A stretch of DNA of 64,000 nt, taken from positions 62,001 through 126,000 of the forward strand of contig CAJQUN010000456.1 of NCBI GenBank assembly GCA_907163345.1. Reading direction: 5' to 3'. This document shows positions 41,440 to 52,215 of the stretch, piece by piece. The translations under genes were made by a program, and so were the position numbers. The notes under the pieces were generated by a model. The model worked only from the letters and a program-made list of their open reading frames with translations. It was not told the DNA's origin and searched no databases. How positions within the stretch are numbered: position 1 is the first letter of the stretch; each line of letters starts with the position of its first letter. Source of the DNA: Haberlea rhodopensis. Its lineage: Eukaryota > Streptophyta > Magnoliopsida > Lamiales > Gesneriaceae.

Positions 41440-44400
41440 CTAGCAAAGATATTGTGATTGTATCCTATTCCGGTTGGTTTCCCACCACAGCTTGGCATGT
41501 GCCTCTCCGAATTTTTCGCGACTAGGAAGAATCGTTCAAATTCAAACATATTGTTTAGTTACCTATAAAAATCAATATTTTGGGAAATTTTCACAAGAGC
41601 TGAGTATAGTTACCTGAATCTGACTCGTCGAAGTTCTCTGGTTCCATCAGGAAATTGTCTAATGGTAACATAAACACCTGGCTCATCTTCTTCAATCCAT
41701 TCTGACTCAATGTCACTTGCGTTGCTGACTGAAACTGAGGCCTCATCTCGAGATGAAGTAGTCATTCTTGACGCTTCCAAGGACGATATCATCTCACTCT
41801 GCGTGCCCCCATTGTGGTATGCACTGGAGTATTGTTGGTTTCCACCGTGGAGATTGTAACTTGGAGTCATTCGTGGGCTTTCCTTTGTTGCTCCAAGCCT
41901 TGAATACGTTGAGTCTCTCTGCAGTCATAGACACAGAAGTTGTGGATGCATAAGCATTTTTCTTTGAAAAACAGATTCTAAGGTGGCTTTTTAAGTAAGT
42001 TTTAACAAAAACTAAAAATAAATATCAACTTTTTTTCTGGGAAAAGAACATCTGTTTGTTTTAAAACGAGAATAATTCTCATAGAAACATGATCCTAGTC
42101 TTATTGAAGAAGAGCACAATGCAAGAGAAAGTGAGTGTGACTTACTCCATCTTCTGATCTCCCTGGAGTATTGGGAGCTTGTTGATTGAATTTCTGGACA
42201 TTATACAGCTCCATTATTCGATCATAATTTTCGGCCCACCATCTCTGTGCCTCCCATTTGTTAAACATCTCCCGGCTTCAGATTCGAATAATGACGAAGG
42301 TCATAAACTAAAACTTAACCAGCCATCCCATTTGATTATATTTCGAAACCTAGATATAAATTCTTGACAATCGTTTAGACGCACATATGTTGTTAACAGG
42401 TGTATACCTGAAACGGATTCGTTTAAGATCGTTTCCACCTCGAGGGAGAGACACAAAAGTAATCTGAACCCCAGGCTCCACTTGTGCCATCCATTCTTTT
42501 GACTCATCTTCCTTTTCCAGAACCATTTCTCGAGATTGAGATGAGAGAGATTCTAGTCCACCAGAAAATCTTGAGTCAGGCCGAGCTGGACGATTTCCAG
42601 CTCTCAAAAAATCCCAGGCTGGAGTATTACTTGAGCTTCCTGGTTGCGCAGCAGGGTCGAAATCGGGATAAGGTCTTCGACCTTTCTTGAAGTTGTCATC
42701 TGTCTGACCAGGCATACATTTGTAAGCTCCCGAAACCTTCAATGCCATATCCTTGATCTGTCAATTAAAAAATTGTGTAAGAATTCTTAGGCCAATATAT
42801 GAAATGGGACACTACACGCGGAACCATAATTTTCGAATTCTCATTTAACATCACAAATTAAGGATACACCTTGTATAAATTCCGAACAGCGTAACATCCC
42901 AAAGAACCAAAAAATCAGATAAATTGGCATGTATCAAAGCTTTGCAAGAAAACCGACACATAGCTTAAGCTAAAACATGACATATTTCAAGTACAAACTG
43001 CAGTTAGGAGTTAGGACACTAAGAAAGTAGGTGAAAATATTGTATTCTAGTTATTGTAATACATTATATTGGTTGAATGTTCGTCTTACGTTTCAGCAGG
43101 AGAAATATCTAACTAATATACGAGGTTGCAATGAATATTAAATCAATATGTAGAAAATACAACGTCAAATACAGCAGAAATTGTTAAAACAAGTTATTTT
43201 TAATAATTATCAAGGTGCATTAGTACTTTAAACGACAAATTACACAAGTTTAACTCGAGCCTAATTGTACTCAAACAGAGTTCGATCTCAAAAGCAACAC
43301 TCGATTGAGTTCAAACTCAAGTAGTGGATTTTTCTTTTCAAGTAGGAGACCGATTACATTGCATCTCTAATCATACTGATCATGAAGTTGTTATGTAATA
43401 CTAGTATTTAAAAACTTTCTAGCTCAAAATACATATTGAAGTTAAATTACTGATTACTTATGTAATAAAAATTATATACCTCAATACATGATGTATAATT
43501 TGATATTATTAAAGTACTCGTAAATAAATTAATTCATTTCAGCATTTTTAGAATTCACAAGTTACAAGTTTGACTAATGGATCACATGAGTGGTAAAACA
43601 ATCAATTGGGGACTGATCAATAATTATTTATATCAGGATGGGGATTAGATATGTCAAAACGGGCTAGCTCAATCCAAACGAGTTGGCCGCTAACTCACGA
43701 ACCAAACGGGCCTGCCTCTAGTCGGTTTGGGAAAACCCCAACCCAGCAACCCGAGAAGGGCAGCAGGCAGCAGGTTAGGCAGGACAACTCGCCGAAAAAT
43801 AAAAAAATAAAATAAAAAAGCTTCAGAAAAGAATTACAGCTGACCCTGGAACTGATGCTAGGAGAATACTGGAACTTGCTCCAGGTTTTATCTAGACATT
43901 AAATCTGCTACTAAAAATATTTGACTACTCAATTTTGAAATGCATGTTGCAACTTTCAAGCACGACCAAGTGAAAAATATATTGTGGATCGGATTCATCA
44001 GTGTGATATTGAGTTTCTATCTATGACTTGATGCTAAAAAAAATGAAAAGGGATAACCATTTTGTTTTTTTAAAAAAAGGACCACAGGTTGGCCTGTGTA
44101 GACGGTCCCAAAAAATCTTAGGCCACCCCGCCCTATTTGACCGGTTGGGTGGGCCAATCCGACAAACCTAGCTCATTTTGACACCTCTAATGAGATACAT
44201 AGAAAACTGGAAAATTGATTTACTCCAAAAAAAATTTAAAAAAAATAAAAGAGAAAATAAGAGTTGGACCAAACACATTGGGACCATGATTTAGACACAT
44301 GATCCGAGGTGTGGGCGTGACAATGTTCCCTTCATTCGAAGTCATTGTCTTTGCTACCCCAGTTATGCATTCATTAGCCCGTTTGCACGAAGCTTCGTCC

Positions 44401-45084
44401 AAACAGTCGCATTCCTGTCTAGACATATGCACATTTGTGTTTACATCCTGTAGTTCGGGAGGTTATAAAAATTATATTCATCTAAAAATTGAAAAAAATA
44501 TTGCAAAGCTTCTACGATTAATTTTTTCAAAATGTAATTTTACCCATCATTAGATATTCCTCACTTTATAAAAATCCAAAATGACGATTAAAGGAGGATC
44601 CAAAACCCATTCCAAATCCAATCAAACTGTAAAAATCAAGATTCAATATGTTTATGTACGAGTTTGGACCCATCATTGGATGTGGGAAAAGTAACAAGAG
44701 TACATACTTTTTTTAAAAGAAAAATGCTAAGCTGTTCTAATATAATACTTGAAAGGAGTGAATGGTTTGCTAAAATACATGGTCCTCTATATGTTTTTTT
44801 TTTTTGCATAACCTTTCTTTTACTTGTGCTTCCAAGATTGATGGTTTGTTCCTTTATTCTTCTTTAATTAATAGTAAGGTATCTTTGAGAAAGAAAAAGT
44901 TTGGAAGGTGGCCCATATGCATGCAACAAACAGAGATCTATATCCTTTACTTGCGCTGATGTGTTAAATTAAAAACCTGGATAGTGAGGCTTTTGAGGGT
45001 GTCTTTAGGATTTGGAGTCCCACGCGGGGTATCCTCACCCCCATCTTCCATTTTCTGCTTCGAGCAAGTAATACACGTCAACAT
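41440..45084 (-). CDS. BREVIS RADIX family protein
   Basis: Five coding exons join in frame: 44977-45084, 42408-42757, 42146-42275, 41614-41918 and 41440-41521, giving 324 residues. The first exon encodes MLTCITCSK, the conserved N-terminus whose cysteines (4 and 7 here) are palmitoylated in known family members. It continues into IKDMALKVSGAYK at the start of exon 2. Two BRX domains follow, at about 123-182 (WMAQVEPGVQITFVSLPRGG, REMFNKWEAQRWW) and about 268-322 (WIEEDEPGVYVTIRQFPDG, REKFGEAHAKLWW). Each is split by an intron after the arginine-rich RIRF/RVRF segment. BRX proteins act at the plasma membrane and in polar domains to tune auxin-dependent root and vascular growth. Intron 1 is 2.2 kb and contains a hAT-like MITE. 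Confidence 0.93.
43646..44189. mobile_element. hAT-like MITE in intron 1 of the BRX-like gene
   Basis: The left end TAGATATGTCAAAACGGGCT and the complement of the right end TAGAGGTGTCAAAATGAGCT are clear inverted repeats. The flanking octamers match only partly, so the copy is old. The subterminal parts contain GGGTTGG/CCCAACC words. Confidence 0.65.
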
Positions 45085-48000
45085 CTTCCCCTTCTTCTAT
45101 TCTACCCACTTTTTCTTTCTTTTTTACTACTCTGGATACCAAAACTATTTCAAATTAGATTGAATAATTTGTTAGTGTAGTGTGAATAATTCATCAAATA
45201 TTTGTCATTAAATATGAACCCTCCAAACTTTTTGGGAAATTCTTGCTCATGTTAATGAAGTTGAACTCGAGCACATACAAGTTAAGGTCGTCGACCTCCT
45301 CGAGTTTCTGCTAATTAATGTTATTTAAATTATTATAGCTGGGGAAAGCTTGTCCGGACAAATTAATGATCCTTGTCCAGTTCCCGGTTGTGTGATAATC
45401 TATTTTCAGGAATATTAATTTAAATTTGAGATATTAATAATTAAATTTCAAAAAGTTCATATTTGTTTATAGAGACGTACCTTGGTCAATCCTCCAACAA
45501 TATTTCTTTAAATTTCTCTCTATTTTCTCATGACCTTGAAAAAAAAAAAAAGAAAGGCAAATTACATCAGTTACGGAATCATGAAAAATAATTGTATAAT
45601 TTATGTGAAACACGGGGAAATTAAATTAAACAAATTAAATGCAAAAAATATTATATCCTTGAATGAATAGCTGATCAAATCAAAAGCTTTACCTCAAAAA
45701 ATTGAATCTTTTGCACTAACTTGAGGGGGGAAAACCCTTCAAAAATTCTGGGAAACTTTCTTGCAATAGCAATTGGCAACACAAGATAAAGAGGCGAAAA
45801 AACCAAACAAACTAAAACATTAAAATAAAAAAATAAACAGCTGATAGATAGTTAACAAATGATTGGATCGAATCGAAACAAAAACTCTAAATGAGGAGTG
45901 AAGATAATGATTCTCCACTCTGCATGCAGCTGAATAAGATCTTTAGTAGGAAAATATTCTCCGGCGATACAACCCGGCGGCGGCGCCTCCTACTTCTGCA
46001 TAAATTTTGGGTGCATGAATGGAAACAAAAATGGGTAATGGAGACAATCAAATACAGGTTCCATGTGTGGGTATTTATAGTGGGTGGACACCACACTAAC
46101 GGAAATTAGAGAAAAAGAAGAAAAAACCACTACTTCATAGTTCATAGTACATAATTTCGGATTATACCCTGAAATAAAAATTTGACTGTGTGCAGTGTTC
46201 ATTAGTACATAATTTTCAATTGCAAAGTTTAAGATAATATGGGAAACAATTAGGGCCCAGCTGTCTAGGTGGTAGAACGTCTGAACGTGTATTGGGTCCA
46301 TGGTGGCCGGCACGTGTCATATATTGATTGGTTAGATGTTCTTGATGCATGTAGGATAGTTAGGTTAATTAATATTAGATTTTCAGTTCACATTAATAAA
46401 ATATTGTATTTGTTTCAAAAAAGTACACATAAAATAAAATATTATATAATAATTGATTAAATCGTTATACACAATGTGTTCCATTCTCGCGGCAAAGAAT
46501 GTCAGTATAATTGTTGTTATTTTATTAGTGATGTATGATGATTGGAGTCACGGGCCAATGCTGATCAAGGAGTCGAATCCGTCCTGGCTTGATAAACTCG
46601 TAAACTATCATTTTCTTCCCACTACCACTCACATATCCACGACAAGGCGGGAGCGAGGGTGCGATACCGAGTTGCAGCTCAGGTCCAAAATTTATTTCAT
46701 TAAATCCAAAATTGTGTTCATAGATGACATATACAAGGGTCACTCAGACTATATCCTATCCTAGGTCAGGGGCTACATAGATCTGCCCTTGGACGGGGCA
46801 ATAGTTTAGCAATTGGAAAATACTGGAATCATTTAAAGTAGCACTATTAGCAAATTAAGTTAATATTGTTATATTAAGAAATATGATTTGATGCTGAATT
46901 GTATGTCAAAATGAACTGTGGAAGGTTTAAATTTTGTTGCCAAAGGAAGTTCCAGAAATGCCCTCCAAAAAATCCAACTTAAAACCTAATTAAAATTAAA
47001 TACTAAATATACAAGATTTTAATTCAAAGGATATACATAATAGGAAATTGGAAAAAAAATGCTCTTTCACCAAAAAATTGTTGTGGCAATATCAATACGA
47101 GCCATTTGTCAACCAAACAAACTCTTCTCTTCAATAAATTATTTTAAAAAAAATATTTGTTTTCACTAATTATGACTCATTAGTCACTAAAAATAATTAA
47201 ATTCCAAACCCAAACATATTAGAATTTAAGTTACTCAACATTCGAAAAATAATGAAATAGTCGATCATAGAAATTCAAGATCCAACCAAGATCTTCTTCT
47301 TTTTTGGCATGTTGGAATCAGCTTTACATTTAAATTAATCTATGTCTTTATTACCATCTTAAAGATACCTTGGTAAATGGTAAGCCTCAATTTAATATCC
47401 TTTTTTCTCTTTCAATAAAATGAAATTGAAATTCTATAAATATAAACCCATTGATTCCATTTCACCTCAAATAATTTTGTCTTGAAGAAATAAATTAAAT
47501 AAAAGTAATAATGCTACCTGAATCAAAAGTTGAATACAAATTTCTAATACACCTCTCGGTTTTCGTAATGACTCATGAGAGAAGGGTAAGCATAGTAAGT
47601 AAGTCAAAATGATCGTTATAATCCGTTTAACATAGAACTTTACCGCAGCAGCTGCAGGTCCTACTGATCTGCATAGGCAGTCGGCAGTCCCAACGAAGAA
47701 GGGATTTTGTGATCCTTAATCCAGACAACTTTGAGGATCAGTTTATTTGATATGGCAACATACGCAGTGTGAATTCATACTGCGCAGTAGGGGACAGATT
47801 TTTCTAACGTTGATTTCAATGAGTCACATGATCTCTTTACATGGTCGTGTCTATGTATGTATATGTGTGTCTTTGGCTATGCTGTAGCCTATCCGTCAAG
47901 ATTTAGGAAAGCCTATATGTAATGGATAAAATTATACTTAGGAAAATCCAAATTGGAACACACCAATGTTAAACTAAATCCCTGCAAGAATAATATTGGA

Positions 48001-49528
48001 AAGATTCTGAACTTTACATATATATACAGAGGAGTCGACTGTTATGTGTGTTTTGTCTTACCTCAGTAGGGCGCAATAACAATTTGCAATCACAACAGAA
48101 TTGTGTAGATGTTGTACGTACGAGTACAAACAATTGTCGCATGCATGCATGCATTCATGACCCATCAATATTCTTGGGCAGAGATCCTCCATCCAGGTAT
48201 CTATCTACCTTATCCATCTTGTCTGATGTCGGCACTGGTTTAATTTTTGTTGTATGATATTGTCAGAGCAATTATTCTTATTGTCATGAAATTTGCTCTT
48301 ACAGCAACAATAATTACAATGTCAATAACATTTCCCTTAATCTATTTAATAATTTGTCATAAATTCAATTTGTATGTATAAAAAATTCATTTTTGAAAAA
48401 AAAAAATCATAGTATATCTTTGTCTAAATCCTTGTTATAATACCATATTAAATTAATAATGTATGTATATACAAACTTTCAATCTAATTAATTATTTTGC
48501 AATATTTGTTAATTATTCATCATGATTAAAATCCAACACGACTACTTTTTAGCTTTATCATCATTGTTCATGTACACCAGTAACGATTATAAAAAACGAA
48601 GGGGTCAATGTTGGCCCCAGATGCGGCAACATGAAGTAAAAATATCGAAAATGAAGAATAAAATGGATACCATAGTTTACGTGGAAAAAACCTAAATATT
48701 ATTAGGGTAAAAGCACGGGCAAGATGAAAGATTTTACTATAATATTTTCTCGTGGGTTACAACATCTCACTATCTTTCAAAGATAATAACGCTATCAATA
48801 TAGGAGAAAAATACCTCACAGTTACTTTTAGAAATATACAATATATGAGAGAAATAACTTGACTTACCCTAAAAAAAAAAAAATAACTTGACTTGGGATT
48901 TTGGTATGAACTGGGAATGAGAAATGGGATCTCTATTTATGGAGCTCCCACAATCTTTATATCTGTCCAATTTGCACAATTCAATTCCAAGTTAAACATC
49001 TGACAATGCATATATATGTCACCAATAATGACTATGAATATGGCAATTTCAGTTGCAAACTTTGAATGAATGTTTGCCGACAGCCAACAATAACAATGTT
49101 AATACATTTTAGCTTTTACAAACTTTGGTGGTCAGCCTCTCTTTCTTTTTGTTTTTGAAATAGTTAACCTCTCGTTTAAGCAAAGCAAAGCAAAGTTCTT
49201 GGAATAAGGATACCAATTAACTAAACCACAAAAATTCCAAATTAACGTTGTGACTTTTGTGCTGTGCTTGTACGTTTAACTAATGAGAATTTGCCACGTG
49301 TCATCAGGTGTGATGGCTCGAGCTTTTTTCTTCAACGAGATGTTTTAAGAAGCAAGAATAGCATATTTCAGATTTTTTAAATTCCGGTCTTTGATTCGAA
49401 ATAGAACTTTGTCTTTGATATCAAAATACTTATTGTGGCAACACCTCCGAACTAGTCGAATTGGTTGTCAATTGTCCTCTTTAGGACAGATTCGAGTTCG
49501 AGTCATTTTAATAACGTTGCATCTCCCC
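45085..49528. other. BRX-like upstream region and AT-rich intergenic DNA
   Basis: No gene recognised in 4.4 kb. Open frames around 45887-46764 and 48048-48257 have no family motif. A 22-bp near-palindrome centred on GAATTC lies at 47763-47784. Confidence 0.45.
49440..49505 (+). repeat. Possible SINE/tRNA-derived fragment
   Basis: An A-box-like TAGTCGAATTGG is followed about 35 bp later by GATTCGAGTTCGAGTC, which contains a B-box-like core. A similar GATTCGAGTTCGAGTCCC occurs at about 56267-56284, so this may be a dispersed family. Confidence 0.3.
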
Positions 49529-49533
49529 TAGCT

Positions 49534-49833
49534 TGTTGAGACTTGTTGGGAAACTACAAGCATTGTGAGCTCCTTATAAGATACACGAGTCACTCCATTC
49601 ATTATTAATTGGTTTTGAGTTGGAACCCCATATATTCTTAATATGGTATCACAGCCAGGTTTCAATCATGTATAAGAGTCGGCTTGCTCACCGATATAAT
49701 GTCACACGTGAGGGGTTTTTGAGACTTGTCCCATATTGAGAAACTACAAGTTTTGTGAGCTTCTTACAAGATACATGGATTACTCTACTTATTGTCAGTT
49801 GGTTTTGAGTTGGAACCCCATATATTATTAACA
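49534..49833 (+). mobile_element. TRIM element, copy 3
   Basis: The LTRs are 49534-49643 and about 49717-49833. TGGTATCACAGCC (49644-49656) is a near-exact initiator-Met primer-binding site, and a short AGGGG purine tract precedes the right LTR. A perfect 5-bp duplication TAGCT flanks it (49529-49533 and 49834-49838). The internal region is only about 70 bp. Same family as the copies at 6105 and 8953. Confidence 0.88.
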
Positions 49834-49838
49834 TAGCT

Positions 49839-52215
49839 AAAAAAATACTTACTGATTAATTGGGAATTTATGTTGTCAAGTTGTGTTCAGAAATGTTAAA
49901 TTGTAGAATATTAGTGTCGACGCATCTTTTAATCATTGACCAGAAAATCAAAACAACTGGTGGCGGAGCAGCAGAAAAATGATGCCAAGCTTGCCAATGA
50001 AAAAATCTGTGCTTGAACTCAAAAATTAATCAGCCCATTCTGCTGGACCCCAACATTTAAAAGGGCTTTAAACTCTGCCTTGATTGCTCTCACGATTCAC
50101 GAATTCCACATTTGTACAATATAAAATTAGTTTTTGGCATGAAATCTATGCGATTTTCCAAATAGAAAATTTACCATATATGATCCGAATAGATAGTTTA
50201 CCCTCTATGGTTTGTGAATGATACAAAACACTCCATCCGAGTATGATTTGCGTGACACATGTCTTCTTATTTGCCTAGGTTTTAAAATTATATGTTAAAA
50301 TGTAAATTGTACCCTAAATATAGTAAAATACACCTAATAACACAAGATGAGTAAAATGTACCTGAAGAATAATATAGGGGCTAAAATATACCTAAATAAT
50401 AATATTTGTAATAATCTGCACATAAAACTTAAAAGTCAATCTGACAAAGTTTTACTCTGTGGCAAATTACTATTACATGGTTTCGGTCAAATTTATACCC
50501 CATATGTTTTTGATCAGATGCAACTTACCATCATGTGGTTTAAAACTAGGCAGCAAGTCCCCACCTATGATCTCTAAATGAATGTATTGTCGTCACAATA
50601 AGCCAAAAATTACTGAAAACTGTGGCGAAAGGCAGTGAACTGTATTTTATAAACTACCAGGGGTAACATACAGGAGCGGACACATGATTTTTACCAAGGG
50701 GGCAAAAAATATCAAACTAAAAAATGGAGCGGAAAAAAAATTTAGGGGGTCAAAATAAAATTGAAGAGTAGGCAAAATATATTTTTGATGAGCAAATACA
50801 ATTTTTGGAGGGTAAAATGTAATTTATTTTAAAAAAATAGGGTAAATTTTTTTTTGGGTAGCATCACATTAGATAAATTATCTCTATGCTCAATATAAAA
50901 CTAATAATGCCACTAAATAAGGGTTTGCATAATGTAAGCGGTCGTATTTAAGTTTAATTTAAATGTTAGAAAGCAAGTTGGGTTTAAGAAGCAAACTACA
51001 TGCCAAAACTTCCGTAAGAACTTTAAGATTTATGTATACATTATATATTAAATAATTGAAAGAATTGTTTGGGACTCACACATAAAAACTTGATATTTGT
51101 TTTAGACACATTCAGTACATCGGCTACATAGCACACTCGAGTCAAATTTAGTCCAATATGAATCCAAATTCGCAACTTTGTTTTCTTCTTCTTTATATAA
51201 CTTCTGAAAGTTTACATTGGTTTTGAAGAATTGTGCCATGGAAACGTGGTTATATTGATGCGGCCGCCCTCAATGGCGGCAACAAAAAAATCCGGAAACT
51301 GAGAGGCAGTGAAGGAATTGTGTACTATTAATAAACTTATTCAAAAAAAAAAAAAAAGACAATTAAAAAAGGTATTATACTCCAAAAAGTTAAAGAGTTG
51401 AATACAAATAACACTTTTTTTTTTATTTTTACCTAAAAAAAAGTCGAGTATAAAGCAGAATTATTATAAAAAAGCATACTTCATCTATAAGATGAGTCCG
51501 ATGTTAAACAACACATACATATTGAGAAAATTCGAAATCAACGTGGGCCTTTGAAAAAAATTATGGACCCCATGTGTAAGAATCAGTGTGAACCTTTGGA
51601 TGCACTATTCAGTCAATTACTCCTTTCACCGTCGCTGGAAAATTGAGGCCAAGAGGGAGAGAAGGGAGCCAATACCCATTAAAAAAGTTTATTGGGAACC
51701 AGAATGTTACTGAAAATCTTGCTGGACTCATTTACCTGGAGTTGCTCCAACCCTGCACAATCCATAATGGGTAAAACCAGGATCATTTTTAGGTAAGCCT
51801 GGAAAACAATACTACCACCGGAATTACTTGGTCGTGTTAGGTTTTTCACAAATATCAGGAAACATGTATTAGCTACCTGCTGAGCCAAACAATACACACA
51901 TTAGCTAAATATTTTCTCATGCAGAACCTTTCTGTGTGCACACAATGAAACTGGGAAAATTTGATGCTGCTACCCTTGGGGGCAGGATCAAGTGCTACAT
52001 GCCCTTTTCGATATACCACATGGCACTTTTAATATTGAAAAAGCCACGTGGCGTTTGATGCCACCCCAAAATACACCGTCTTAAGGGAGACATCAATCAA
52101 AAAAATAAACAATCTGGTATCCTAATACTCAAAAACGTCTTTTTGCTATGAAAATCACGTCACATGTTATGTTACCGCAAAACTAAATGCATGTATGTGT
52201 ACAAAAATAAATCAC
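49839..52215. other. AT-rich intergenic DNA downstream of the NLR gene
   Basis: No gene recognised. Several poly-A/T runs are present. The part nearest 52215 should contain the NLR 3' untranslated region. Confidence 0.45.

Noticed and set aside
45887..46764. Small frames upstream of the BRX-like gene
   Set aside because: No recognisable motif, no closed splice model, and overlapping frames on both strands.
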